Shown: positions 49,715-61,088, numbered from the stretch's first letter. The stretch: DNA of 64,000 nt from Rhabditoides inermis (GCA_963966185.1 CAWZYM010000144.1:62001-126000), one strand, 5' to 3'. Notes: generated by a model not told the origin, from the sequence alone. Numbers and translations are program-made.

Positions 49715-50434
49715 ACATGGAGTGTCGTTTAGGTCACAGAAGCCGATGGTGACCAAACTAATATCAGAGATACCCTAGGAGGTCATTAGTCAAAAACCGT
49801 TTTTAAATCCACAGGACCGGCCATTCGTTTCGAGATATTTGCCTTTCAAATTTTGGAGCTAAACCGTGTGGATCGCTTTTGCGGCCTGTCACTCTGTTCG
49901 CGCGAGATAGGAAACATCTGCGGTGGCCTAGTGGATAGGGCGGTCGTCTGTCAAGCAGCAGGGTGTGGGTTCGCTCCCTGTCGACGCACTTCGTTTTGCC
50001 GATTCTCTCCGGACTTGTACTTTTTGGTGACCATTGGGCAGTTGGTAGAAAACTCCTCTCATCATTTTTTTTATTTTTCAAATCAAACGGTCAAATTTAT
50101 TGTTGAGAGCTAATTACAAAGTGTTGCGATCTTTAAACTTCATTTTCAAAAAGAAAAAAATAATTCCGGCGAAGGCTTCCACATGATCCCTTCACCATGC
50201 GTGACTCCAACCATTCGAGAGAAAAAAGTACAAGTCCGGAGAGAATCGGCAAAATGAAGTGCGTCGACAGGGTGCGAACCCACACCCTGCCGCTTGACAG
50301 ACGTAAATATCTCGAAACGTATGGCCGGTCCTGTGGATTTGAAAACTCTTTTCGACTAGTGACCTCCTAGGGTATATATCTCTGATATCAGTTTGGTCAC
50401 CATCGGCTTCTGTGACCTAAACGACACTCCATGT
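49715..50434. mobile_element. Foldback element with tRNA-like arms
   Basis: The left end acatggagtgtcgtttaggt continuing cacagaagccgatggtgacc is the exact reverse complement of the right end. Long inverted arms follow (left about 49715-50060, right about 50160-50434), including matching blocks around ctaggaggtca and aggaccggcca. The left arm carries a + strand tRNA-Asp-like sequence. The right arm carries its inverted 3' half, with an internal deletion of the rest. No clear target-site duplication flanks it (gcta|acatgg and ccatgt|aaac), and no transposase is encoded. Confidence 0.75.
49919..49988 (+). ncRNA. tRNA-Asp-like sequence (GUC) in foldback arm
   Basis: Acceptor strands TGCGGTG and CGACGCA pair at six of seven positions. 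The D arm is GCC/GGGC around TAGTGGATA, the anticodon loop CTGTCAA gives GUC, and the T arm is GTGGG-TTCGCTC-CCTGT. The anticodon stem has a mismatch. It could be a tRNA gene captured by the element or a tRNA pseudogene; the inverted partial copy at about 50260-50310 shows it moves with the element. Confidence 0.5.
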
Positions 50435-50458
50435 AAACTTTATTTCGCAAAAGATTTG

Positions 50459-50531
50459 CGGCGGTAGCGCAGTGGATGTGCGCGCGGCTCTCAATCGCAG
50501 GGTCGCGGGTTCGATGCCGCCGTGAGCCGAT
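50459..50531 (+). ncRNA. tRNA-like sequence or SINE head
   Basis: A perfect D-arm-like GCGC-AGTGGATGT-GCGC and a B-box GGTTCGATGCC are present, but the anticodon stem does not pair. It begins 25 bases after the foldback element. Confidence 0.4.
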
Positions 50532-50694
50532 AAAAGTTCCGCTCGGTGGGATGGCGACCACCCTGGCACGTTGTCAACCGCTAGACAAAAGACACACCGT
50601 CATCGTGAACTTCTCATTATTCTAGTGCATCCCCTTCATTGCCATTGTTGACATGCATTTTATGCGTGAAGCATCCTTGTGGTGTAATAAAGTT

Positions 50695-50766
50695 AATTTC
50701 ATGACAGGAATCGAACCGGCGTCTCTCCATTACCACGAATGAATGTAACCAATACACCATAACTCG
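50695..50766 (-). ncRNA. tRNA-like sequence
   Basis: On - the order TGGTGTATTGGTTAC (A-box-like) then GGTTCGATTCC (perfect B-box) is present. The anticodon region is imperfect, with an extra base in the stem, so a pseudogene or SINE is likely. Confidence 0.4.
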
Positions 50767-50799
50767 TTTGTTAGTGGTATATAAACGCAATGGCACGAT

Positions 50800-53489
50800 C
50801 ATGACTTCGACAAAATCTACACTATAACTTACTTTTAAAAAAATTCTCAAATAAACAAGTATCAACAGTGCACGCGTTTCCCGTTAGAGAATAAATAGCA
50901 AAATAGTTAGATAATCCATAGTGTAGTACAAGTGGTTCGTGAAACAGTCTCGAAAACAGAACTGACAAATTCTTTTTTTAAATGACAAATTTACAATCGA
51001 GTTAGTCGAGTTATGCGAACGTTTGGGAGAGAGAGGGGTCATTCATAGTGATTGCACTTATCACCTGTCTGTGAGTTATCAGTGAAAAAGAGGTATAGCA
51101 CTGTCAAGCTGAGAATGCGCTTATTTGTCAAAAAAGGACACACTATCGAAAAGGTGTCTTCAATCGATAGACGGACGTGTGTCCATAGGCGGAGCTAATA
51201 ACTGCAAGAAATTATGCAAAAATGTGGCAAAGGGGAACTCGCGATCGCAGATTGCGCTCATCCGTTTTGCAACTATGTACATTACGCAAGCAGTTGTATG
51301 AGAGATCATATTGTATGCATTCCTTGTCATCAAGTCAACAGAGAAATGCGCGTGAATAGTTAAAAAACCAATTATGGATCAACAAAATGATTGACGCAAA
51401 CAGTGATGTGTACGTGCCAGACAGTATATTGATGGAATTGACACAAACGTTTTTCGTTTTGCAGTGGAAAGACACTGACATGCCACGAGTATTGGAGTAA
51501 AGGTGAACACATCATTTCCTCTAGCCATAATTTAACTGTTTAAATGAAGTGACGTGCAGAGCAGTATGGGAGAGGAATAAGCGAATGCACTCACTTGGAT
51601 CCATCATCGTGCACGGTGATAGCCTGGTGAGAGGAGGAGCGGCATGGGATGGAAGAGCGCGCCCGTGAGAGAGACATGCCGTCGACGACTACTGAAGACG
51701 CGAACGACAACAACACACTACATGACTATACAGCACGGATGAACGCGGAGCAAGTGAATCAATCGAGAATGGCAATCACCAAGCAAGGCAACACGGGCAA
51801 GGATAAATGACAGATCCACTCCACCCAACTTGGATCAGCTCGTTAGCGAATCTCGAATTATGTATGCAACCAAATTGCACAGTTGTTGATTGTCAGCTGT
51901 TCATTGTTCGATGGTGTTTTCAAAGGTCACTTTTTTAACGTTTAATAGGTGAAAACCATGTTTGTAATAGATGAAACCAAAACCAAAACTACCCCAGGTT
52001 TTCTCAATGTATCGGTAGGTATAGAAATGTGTCTTCACTTGTGACTTGTCATCTTAATAGATGAAATCCTGATCAATCAACCAATCGTTTATCCGGAATC
52101 GTTATATCTGAATATGACAACACAATCATGATGATATGCAGCATACAGTAGTGCCTAAGATACTAGATACATAGGCTAACGCCGGGGAAAGATAGGTAGG
52201 CTGACGAGGTTAGTGGTGGGAAGACGATACTTGATCGATAAAGTATTCCAGGGCCATTAGATTATCGTTCTTGACGTGTAGAGCTCCGGGTTTTCCTTTG
52301 CTGCCAATTGGTATTTCCTCGCGCCATAGCTGCTTACACATGAGGGTACTTCTCGCACTGGTTACTACTCACTGGTTACTCGGGAAGGATTCTTGTCGAT
52401 GACCGAACATTCGGCGGCGGGGTGGTGGGAAGACAGGATGACACGCAAATCCTGAATGATTTTAAAAACGCGCTGTTTTCTAGTGCTTTAGTAAAACGCT
52501 TAACCGTATTCCACCTGCGAGTAGTCATGCGTTTTTATCTTATAAAATATCAACAATCATGGACATAAATGATCTATGATTATCGATGTGTCGAACACGA
52601 TGCATATAGTTCTAACATCTTTTCACTTGAATATTATGGATTCGCTAGGCGCTCAGTTATAGTGAGACAAGGTAGAGTGATGGTTGAGTGATGGTTGTCG
52701 AATGTGCGCTCGTTTCCTAGTGCACACCTCGCGGTCGTGCAAGCGGTTCCCTCCGCCGCTCCTCACCCTCCACCAAGGCTGGGGGCGTGTGCCACAAACG
52801 TACCAGATCTCTTCCTCTTTTCTTCCCCACTTCTCCATTAAATTGATTGCTTCGGGTTATTTTTTTTATGTGATTGTGATTTGTGTGACGCAGATTTTTC
52901 TGTAATAAATTCATTCATTCAGACATCAGATGTGTGTAAAGGCGTGTACAATCGTTCAGTGGTTAAAAGAAAAGAATGCTTGATGAGAGTGCTTTGGTGA
53001 AAATATATGTTTAGTTATCTCTATTAAATTACGATCCTCAATCTAAAATCTGCTCTCGTCCAGAATTCTCCTCGTGACTGTAAACAAACACTGCTCTCAT
53101 TACCTCATGGTCAGTGCGAGTGCAAGCAGTACTTAAGGTACTGCTTCTTGATCTGAACTGATATATTCCGTTTCATTTGAATTCAGATCAACATTTCTGG
53201 TCAAAACATGATGTTATCCAATAGTACTACAGTAGAATCTGTTGACAATGAAAATTTAATCTCACGCTATTTTTGAACTCACAGAAAAGGAGCATCATTG
53301 TCACCAGAGTATAGGTCTCTCTGAGTATAGGTCTCTCTGAATGAATATGTAGGTGTGGCAGCATTGTCGGCTACACCTCACACTGTACGAAGCAGATCTC
53401 ATGAGAGTGTCACTCTCATGATGGTCAACCCATTTGTTCACTCTTTATCTAACGAAGTGTGCACTTAAGGAAGGTCACACTTTGTTAGA
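50800..53489. other. Long intergenic region
   Basis: Mostly AT-rich unique DNA. Short open frames near 51600-51800 and 52650-52840 have no recognisable protein signature. An inverted SINE-like repeat lies at about 52050-52265. A short tandem (tctctctgagtataggt) occurs near 53315. Confidence 0.5.
52050..52265 (-). repeat. Dispersed SINE-like repeat, inverted
   Basis: Reverse-complement match to 5775-5946 and 18616-18790: gatcaatcaacc tail, ccggaatcgttatat block, ggctaacgccggg block and cttgatcgataa end. Confidence 0.5.
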
Positions 53490-54011
53490 AGGAAGGGAGG
53501 ATGAAAAAGGGGGGAGAGAGGGAGGGAGAGAGAGAAGGGAGAGAGAGAGAGGGGAAAGGAGAGGGAGAAGGGAGGGAGGATGAAAGAGGGGGAGAGAGAG
53601 AAGGGAGGGAGGAAGGGGAAGGGAAAAAGAGAGGGAGAGAGGGAGGAATAAAGAGAAGGGAGGTAGAGGGAGGGAGAGAGAGAAGGAGGTAGAACGAGGA
53701 AGAGAGAGAGAAGAGGGGAGAGGGAGAGAGAGAGGGAGGGAGAGAGAAAGAGAGAGAGGGGGAATGCTGTATGAAAAATACACTCTGAACTGTTTGTTCG
53801 TGGTTTCCACTCTGTGGATATTGGAGATAGTCTCCGAGTAGTTGGATTAGTATAGTTTGTCTAGCTGTCATGTTTTAGATGCGTCGTCGCGTGGAGACTA
53901 ACCCTCCACCTCCTACTCCTCCCGCAGCGAGGGACGCGAGGAGAAGGAGAAGTTGCGGGCGGCAGCCATGATGCAGCAGTCACTGTCGGGGGTCTGCGAG
54001 GGGTGGGTGGC

Positions 54012-54050
<39 letters not shown>

Positions 54051-54311
54051 TCTCTCTCCATCTCTCTCTCTTTTCCTGCTCGAAGACCTTCCAATGGCGG
54101 CTTCCGATGATGCAGTCTGTTCTTCTCATGCCGGGTCTTTTGAGCGGTGCCAGTGGCGGCGGCAGCAGCGCGGCCGCAACGCTCTGTCCGCACATCTCCT
54201 CGCCAATCTCTTCCAGAAGGTCGTGACGTCTTCCAGATGCCCGGCACGTCCACGTCCACGTCGTCTGCGTCGGCGACTGCGGCGGCGCTGCTCACCCAGG
54301 AGCTGCAGTCG
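53490..54311. repeat. Third, inverted partial copy of the duplicated segment
   Basis: Reverse complement of about 28988-29945 (copy B end) including the purine/pyrimidine tract, the tagctgtcatgttt block and the Ala/Ser-rich exon. It is more diverged than copies A and B: extra cgtcca, changes around 54085-54120. Homology stops after ctgcagtcgc near 54311, where the sequence continues into exons absent from copies A and B. Confidence 0.85.
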
Positions 54312-54917
54312 CGGTCGAGGACGCCATCAATCCCAGCAAGAAGGTGAGTGGGTTGGTTGTCGTACATTGACCCGTTTTGATGTCGTGTGTTTGTTTTCAA
54401 AGCAAGCGGCCGCCGCGCATTCTGCCGCCGCCGCCATGCTAGGACAATTCAACTTCAACGAACTACTCGCTTTGGCCAATCTCCTGCAGGGTTCGTTGTT
54501 GTTTACTTGTTTACTCTCGTCTCTTCTTCAGACACTCGCATCTCTGTGCGGAAGACGCTGGGAGACGCTGGGAGACGCGGCGCCGCGGCTGAAGAACCCG
54601 GCGCAGTGGCTCGCCGCGCATCCCAACTACGTGCTCGATGTGGCGAGTCGCCGTCGACCGCGCGCTCCCGTCCCGCCCACTCTCAACGCCAGAACACCCA
54701 AGCCCGCCAGTCCCAACCTGGAGCCGGGCGAGATTCCGCGCAACGCGTCCACGGCGAGCATCTCGGCTGCCACGTCGTCTGCGCTGGCGGCGGCGGTGAC
54801 GTCAACTGCGAGCACGTCCGTACTGGATCATCCGGTGCCCGTGTTCACTCGATCGACTTCGTGCCCAACTTGGATGCAAAGTTGCTTCCTTCTGAATTCG
54901 ACGTCTATAGTCTATAG
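53927..54917 (+). CDS. Unknown Ala/Ser-rich protein, possibly rearranged
   Basis: Plausible exons are 53927-53989 (EGREEKEKLRAAAMMQQSLS), about 54152-54341 (containing SPRQSLPEGRDVFQMPGTST and ATAAALLTQELQS), 54403-54490 (HSAAAAMLGQFNFNELLALA) and about 54530-54917. The last begins and ends in one frame (DTRISVRKTLGDA, later FVPNLDAKLLPSEFDVYSL-stop). Its middle reads sensibly only in another frame (KNPAQWLAAHPNYVLDV, PASPNLEPGEIPRNAST). A 10-base tandem duplication near 54560 (gacgctggga twice) explains the first shift. The break of homology at 54311 coincides with another frame change (VEDAINPSKK follows). No family recognised. Confidence 0.4.
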
Positions 54918-55084
54918 TAGGGAAAATACAAGCTTCGGATTGATTGACTACACTACTACACATTCTGCAACACAATGCGAACACCCATTATACCGTATGC
55001 CATTGCTCATTTTGTTGTATTCCTGTATTGAACTGTTTCTCCAAATATACACGGTAATAAACTTAATATTATTATTATTATAGC

Positions 55085-55303
55085 TCGATCTGTATAAAAA
55101 AAATTAAAAAAGAGCACGATCTGACAACCCCTCTCACTACACTCAGTGAGTGGAGAGGGCGCTGAGACATGACGCGAGCAGACGCGATTTCATAGGAACA
55201 TGAAGAGATATCGAGACCACGGGGTGCACACATGTCGGAACGATGATGCTATTGTTCGTTGACAGCCCATCTTGACGGACCAATCCGCTCACCACTCCCC
55301 CTG
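55085..55303. other. Short intergenic stretch before the MITE
   Basis: No gene or repeat recognised. Confidence 0.4.
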
Positions 55304-55305
55304 TA

Positions 55306-55951
55306 TCTAATCAACTAAAACTATATTTAGACGACTCCATATTCAAAAACTTCAAAATTTCATTCAAAAACATTACGTTTGAGCCGGTTTGTACACGACA
55401 AAGTGGTACGAGTGACGTGCCTCTGAGAGGCGACTTTGTTACATGTTTTGATAGGAACGGGATATGGTGGTGACAAGCTGTTATGTTAATTCAACCACTT
55501 TACGCGAGTACTGAAACATCTAGTCTAGGTATGTGATGCAGTCTTCCCGAAATCGCATGATGGACCGCCGAACATTGATAAAAGGGCTCCCAGTTCAGTC
55601 AGAATGGATTATTGTTCCGTTCAGAATATATTCTCCTTTAGAATCTATGATCATCATGCAAAGACCAGGTAGACTTTTGAATTACGTTAACAAAACATTT
55701 CAAGAAACTTTAAATAGAAAACATTTTAAAAATAATTCTTCAATAATTGAAAGGCAATATGTATATCGCACCGCGCACCACCGCACCACACCACTTGAAA
55801 TTGCACCACACCACACCACGAACATCACACCACTGACGTCACTCGCACCACTTTGTCGTTGTGCACAAATAGGCTAAAACGTAATGTTTTTGGATGAAAT
55901 TTCGAAGTTTTCGAATATGGAACAGTCTAAATATATTGTTAGTTGATTAGA
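55306..55951. mobile_element. MITE with about 115-bp terminal inverted repeats, TA target
   Basis: The 646-bp element starts TCTAATCAACTAA and ends with its reverse complement. The inverted repeats extend about 115 bp each (to about 55425 and from about 55837), through a cattacgttt block and a cgacaaagtggt block. Flanking bases are TA on both sides (55304-55305, 55952-55953), as for Tc1/mariner-type insertions. There is no transposase. The interior has a cacca/caccgca simple repeat (55780-55845). Confidence 0.85.
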
Positions 55952-55953
55952 TA

Positions 55954-56784
55954 CATGTTTTCATTAAGATCTGACAAACAACTGAGTTTAATCGCAGATA
56001 AAACTCCCCAAGCAGGATTGAATATCTTCTGGGTTTTTTAAATGTAGCTTAATAGTTTTTATCTGTATTTTTCGCATGAGAAGTAATATCATCTTCATAT
56101 TGTACATCTTTTTGGCTTCATGTTCATGTTATAAAGTGAACTCATTTCCAGATAAATAACAATAACCTCAATCTACCGCCACCGTTGCCAATTATCTCCA
56201 CTCAGCAATTGTTTACTCATCATCCAAAGAGACGCTGAGATCTCATAAGGTAATCATGGATGGCACAATGGCATTTTGACTTGAGAGAACATAAAATTGA
56301 AAAGGACAACAAAGTTGCAGGCAGTATTCAGATCTTCAAGGTATAGTCATAAATGAACATTAAAAAGTTATGTAAAGTTATATACAAATAACATTAAAGC
56401 GATTATTATTCGATTTGAACAGTTTTATATCCGAAATCCTCGAAATTTCATCCAGAAACATTACGTTTGAGCCAATCCATACATAGCGACAAAGTGGTGC
56501 GAATGACGTCAGTGGTGCGATGCTCGTGGTGTGGTGTGGTGCGATTTCAAGTGGTGTGGTGCGGTGGTGCGGTGGTGCGCGGTGCGATATGCTATTTGCC
56601 CCATTAAAAACGAATTAAATGTTACATGTTCCAGATACCGAACATTAAGCCCTGCCTCTTCGTACCGCCCGTTTCCAAACCGTCGAAATTTCAAGCGCTG
56701 CTGTGGTCATGATTGGTTTTGTTGTTGTTGTTGTTTGTTTGTTTTATTCAGTTTTGTTTATATGTTTTATTCTTATGATTTCAG
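55954..56784. other. Intergenic with MITE fragment
   Basis: Mostly AT-rich. 56440-56600 matches the right end of the MITE in reverse orientation, including the cattacgttt block and an expanded ggtgtggtgcg tract. It lies just upstream of the rpn-7 remnant. Confidence 0.55.
56440..56600. repeat. Fragment of the MITE family, opposite orientation
   Basis: Reads cgaaatttcatcc-agaaa, cattacgttt, then gcgacaaagtggtgcgaatg and a GGTGT/GGTGCG simple tract. This is the reverse complement of 55775-55925. The matching outer end is missing. Confidence 0.75.
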
Positions 56785-57905
56785 ATGGCGGCGGAGCCGC
56801 GCCGACTACTACTGCCAGATCGGAGACAAGGCTGTCGTCAAGGCACTGGCCGCAACGTACGAGAAGGCGGTCGTAATGGGATACCGCATCGACTTCGTCT
56901 TCCAGACGATCCGTCTCGGTCTGTTTGACCTCGATCACGCTCTCATCCAGACAAACATTGCCAATTCCAAGGATCTCACGGAGAAGGTGAGTACACCTAA
57001 ATCCTTCATAAATGCTTTCTCGATTAATTTAATGTAGCTTTGACCTTGATGATGTAATGTATCCTCCATTTTTTTCCTGCAATACATCACACATGTGTGT
57101 AGGGAGGTGACTGTTGGCGTAAGAACCGTCTTCGCTCGTACGAGGCGCTGTACAAGATGGCCATCCGCGACTTCACTGGAGCTGCCGCCCTCTTCATTGA
57201 GGCCGTGCCTCATCTTCTACACTGTCATCACGTGCTTGTACGGTATGTTGCGTGGTTTGTATCTTTATGAATGTATTATTTGTATTTCAGCTCTTGATCG
57301 CCCTGATCTCCGTGGCAAGGTTGTCCGCTGTAACGAGATTCAGGAGCAGGTACGTTCACGAGTTCACGTATCTAATAAAAGTCATTAAAAAGCGTTGTAG
57401 CTGACCGGAGGAGGCACGAACGGCATCCCCGTCCGGCATCCCCGTCTAATCCCCGTGCGCGAGTACCTAGAGGATGTCACTACGACCGCTTCTTTGTTCA
57501 TCTTGCTCAGCTCGTGCTCGAGGCTGAGGGGTTCAATTTCGACAGATGAGGTTCGTGTGTAATATATGTCTTTTATTTAATTTAAAAAAAAACATTTGCA
57601 GGTACCTTTCCTCTCATTTCTACTTCTGCTCTCGCGCTATGCATCTGCGTGCGCACCAGCAGTTCCTCACCCCTTATAAGACTGTGAGTGTCGATGTTTA
57701 TGGTTTATTTTTGTATATTCATATTAGGTTCGGTTGGACTTGATGGCCGCTGATTTCGGCGTGTCGCATTGACGCTGTGAACGGAGTAGTGGAGATGAAT
57801 CACCCCGACCGCAAGAACCATCTCTAGAAGGCGCTCATCCGCAACGGAGACCTGCTCAATCGCATCCAGAAGCTAGCCCGCGTCATCAACGCCATCAACG
57901 CCCAG
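56785..57905 (+). pseudogene. rpn-7: rpn-7 (PSMD6) 26S proteasome subunit remnant
   Basis: RPN7 is a scaffold subunit of the proteasome lid, with a helical repeat region and a PCI domain. Exons are 56785-56986, 57102-57242, 57291-57349, 57401-57550, 57602-57683 and 57727-57905. They read DYYCQIGDKAV, VFQTIRLGLFDLDHALIQTN, KNRLRSYEALYKMAIRDF, LDRPDLRGKVVRCNEIQEQ, LSSHFYFCSRAMHLRAHQQF and RNGDLLNRIQKLARVIN. Defects: the N-terminal part is absent; about 40 bases are missing after EAVP, shifting IFYTVITC; an insertion duplicates the GIPVRHP stretch; bases are lost after VREYLED, shifting YDRFFVHLAQ; a PCI piece after DFGVS is deleted; and TAG at 57825 replaces the Tyr codon of NHLYKA. Not a working gene. 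Confidence 0.88.
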
Positions 57906-58860
57906 CAGCGGAAAAGAGGGGTGTGTCAGTCTGTACAGTCTAGTCTAATTTGCATACTCGCCCCGGCCCGGTGGTATCTGTATCTGTTCCGTTCAACATT
58001 ATCACTAGGATCTATTGATTGCTTCGGTGTAAATGTCGAACAACCTAAGTAGTGCTTCGATTTCTTTCATATTTATTTGTATTTTATGACACACATGTGG
58101 TATTTACGGTTTTGATCTGTGTCTCTATGCGTAGAAATTGTTTTATTGAGCGTGTTATCACATGCTGTGCGATTTTGTTTCGCCACCCATGGTACCGACA
58201 CTATTATTATTTGTCAATTATCTCTGTTTCATTCATACACCAGTCGGAGTCGCGCCTACGGCGCTCCTCCTCCTGGTATGCGGGGATGATTTCGCAATCA
58301 CATGCCCTCGCTGAAAAAAGTGCAAACCCGGCGCGTCTCACATGCTGGCGGCGGCTGGGGATGCGGCGCATGCCACTTACAGACAGATGGACGGACGGAA
58401 ATGCCGTTTTCTATATATTAGGGTAATTCATGAATTTATCTTTTCGCTATTCCAAAATAGTTTATTTTTCACATATAGTTCTTATTGTTGACCCTGCGAA
58501 CTGCACAGATGACCTTTTCTCATCACCTCACAGTAGACCTTACGTAACCCGATGATTTTTAGTCGGTGATAATGGCTGGCACATCGATGTTGTGTCGTGT
58601 GTGGCTGTGCCATGCGCGGCGGCCGCGAACTGTGAAAGTGAAACAAAACATGCTCGCTCCATGACCAAAAAACGCGCTGATTCTGCGAATTAGCATGGTT
58701 TCACATTAGTCCTAGTAAATGGGAGGTAAATCTAGTAAATGGGAGGGCGAATTTCTCCGCAATGCTTAATTAATTAGCCTCATTAGCTTGCACAGTCTGC
58801 GCGCACCTCATTTGCATGTCTGGAGGGGGCAAGTGGGCGGGGCCAGAGGCGACGTAAGGA
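57906..58860. other. Intergenic, weak exon near 58250
   Basis: 58245-58290 on + could encode a short RAYGAPPPPGMRG-type peptide. A near repeat cctagtaaatgggag / tctagtaaatgggag occurs at 58711-58746. Otherwise no gene. Confidence 0.35.
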
Positions 58861-60662
58861 ATGAAGACGAAAGGGTGGTCAGTCGATGCTGCGGCGGCCG
58901 CGCCGGGAGGTCGTCTGCCAGGTACGGAGTGATCGTTCTTTCAGATGTAGCTGCTGCCGGAGCCGGGAGGGTGCTGCTGCCCCTGTTGCTGGAGACGCTG
59001 TCGATGCCGAGGTCGTGGCCGAGCCTGCTGCCCCTGCCGAGCCCGGTGCTGGAACCGCTCCCCTGCCGCCGTCGTGCCTGGAGCCGCTCCCCTGCCGCCG
59101 TCGTCGCTGGAGGAGTCGTCGTGTTGAGCAGCGAGGTGGGAACGTCTCTCTCTTCCTCCCCTTCTCTCTCTCTCTCTCTCATTCTTCATCTGACTATTGA
59201 TTGAATATCGATCGATAATGACGTCACTGTTCCAGACGAAGACCCGCATCTACCGCTCTGCCAGGAGTCCGCCGATGTCGCCTGCCTGTTCGGGGAGCAG
59301 CAGGAAGGAGATGTGGGTCGGGGTTACTGTAGATTACAGTAGTTTGGTACCGACTGTAGATTTGAACGATATCGGGGGTGGGAGAGATTGGGAGACGGCT
59401 CTCGTTTGGCGAGAGTCGTCCTCTTTCTCTCTTTCCCCTGAATCGTCTATTTTCACGCACTACTCCCTTCCTGTTGATCGAATATCGATTACTAGGTACC
59501 GTAATCCTAATTTTCGTAATTCACTCCTAATCAGTTCGGCCTGTCACGCGCATACTGAGGCTTGGCATTAATTAGCATGTCTAATTCGAGTAGACGCAGC
59601 CGTTGGAAATGGGAGGGTGGGTCATTTTTCAAGTGTGCGTCGCGAAAGCTGGTGCTGTCTGGTGAGCATACCTTTCATGTTGTCTCTTTTCTTGCCGTCT
59701 GCCTTTTTTGTTCTGCGCGCTGTTGCCGATAGCTGACTCTCCTTCTTCCTCTGATCTACCCCACCGCGCGCAACTTATTGCGAAAATAGAACTATACATA
59801 GTTGTTGAACAAGAAGTGAATTTGTTGTTGCTGTCCACCTCGGCTATTCATTGCTAATGACCGTGGAGGAATGTAGAATGTAGGGGAGTAGGGGTAGTCG
59901 TTCTGACTCCACATTTCATCCAGAATTCCAGATTTGCTTTTGTTGAGATTTCTTAAGCAATCTGATAATTATATTAGAGGTGTGATTTGGTGATAGTCGT
60001 TGTTTTTTCAGCCTCGTCCCAGCCTGCGCAGTCGATTCGTCCCCATCGCCGCCATACCAGACCTGCGCGCCGCCAATCAGGTCTGTTACTTTTTTGTTGT
60101 TCTACGATCTACGATTATTGTTTGTTTTTATTTTATCTCGATTAAATTTATATTGAGAAACGTAATTGCTATGGAATGGTTAATCAGAAACCATTGTTGT
60201 TTTGATATGATGTGAACTTAGAGGCATATGAGAGTGAGCGTTCTTTTTACAGGCTGCTCGTCCGCACCACCGTCCGCGAGTGCAGCGCCTGGCGGGCGGG
60301 GGCGGACAGGGAAGGAGCATGAGTGTCATGAGCAGCGACAGCCTATTCTCCAATAGGTAGGAGACAAGAGAGAGACGATTGATTGATTACTTCTCCGCCT
60401 GTGGACAAGTATGGTGATTCACCTCTTTGTGATAAGTGTTAGGGCAATAAAAGGTAGTGTGATTCAGTGTTGCAATGCGCGCTACAAAGTATGTCGGGCC
60501 CCTTAGAGTTGGTATTGATTTCTAATCGTGTGCATGTTTGCTATTTCCAGGACTGTCGATTCTCTGAACCGCGCGATTCCCCCGCAGCGAGGCCCCGCAT
60601 TCGGAGCCTCTCTGCCAGCCGCGTCGATCAGACTGGCAATGGAGAGGTGGGGAGAGAGGGGC

Positions 60663-60694
<32 letters not shown>

Positions 60695-61088
60695 GAGAGA
60701 TAGAGACTGAATGGATGGATGGATGAATGGTGTTGTAGTACTGCGACGGAGAGCGAGCGGGGCGAGGTGTGGTCGGCGGCCGAGGCGCTGCTGCTGCTCG
60801 CGTGCTCGTCCACATCGCCCGCTCGTCCTCCGTCGTCGTGTCCCCGTTGTCCCCGTAGCTGCTGTCCTCCTCGTACGGCATTCCATCGCCCTAAATCATT
60901 CCGCCCATCCCCGGATGCATCATGTAGAGAGAGAGAGAGAGAAGGGGAGAGAGAGAGAGAGAGTAGTGTGCTCACTGAATAGTTGCAGACTTGAATGTGT
61001 CTGCTCGTTCGCAGTCTGGCTATGGCACCCTCCCCATGGTGCGTCGCCCAGCCACTACGCCCAGCCACATATGGACAGGCGCCGCATG
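58861..61088 (+). CDS. Probable exons of an unknown low-complexity protein
   Basis: Exon-like blocks with good splice borders are about 58946-59139 (Ala/Pro/acidic, EGAAAPVAGDAVDAEVVAEP), 59236-59311 (TKTRIYRSARSPPMSPA), 60012-60080 (PRPSLRSRFVPIAAIPDLRA), 60253-60357 (QGRSMSVMSSDSLFSN), 60552-60648 (TVDSLNRAIPPQRGPAFGA) and about 61017-61088. Exons from 60012 to 60648 join in one phase and look like a Ser/Pro/Arg-rich disordered region. The intron after 60648 is filled by a (GA)n tract and an inverted copy of the 38-49 kb satellite. Family unknown. The first two exons may belong to another frame or gene. Confidence 0.4.
60757..60926 (-). repeat. Single inverted copy of the exon-like satellite
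   Basis: On - this reads catgatgcatccggggatggg, then the body with the ccgccgacc subtype to cctcgccccgc, flanked by (GA)n on its 5' side. It includes the same one-base shift and TAG as the array units. It sits in an intron of the 58.9-61 kb gene, about 12 kb from the array. Confidence 0.93.
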
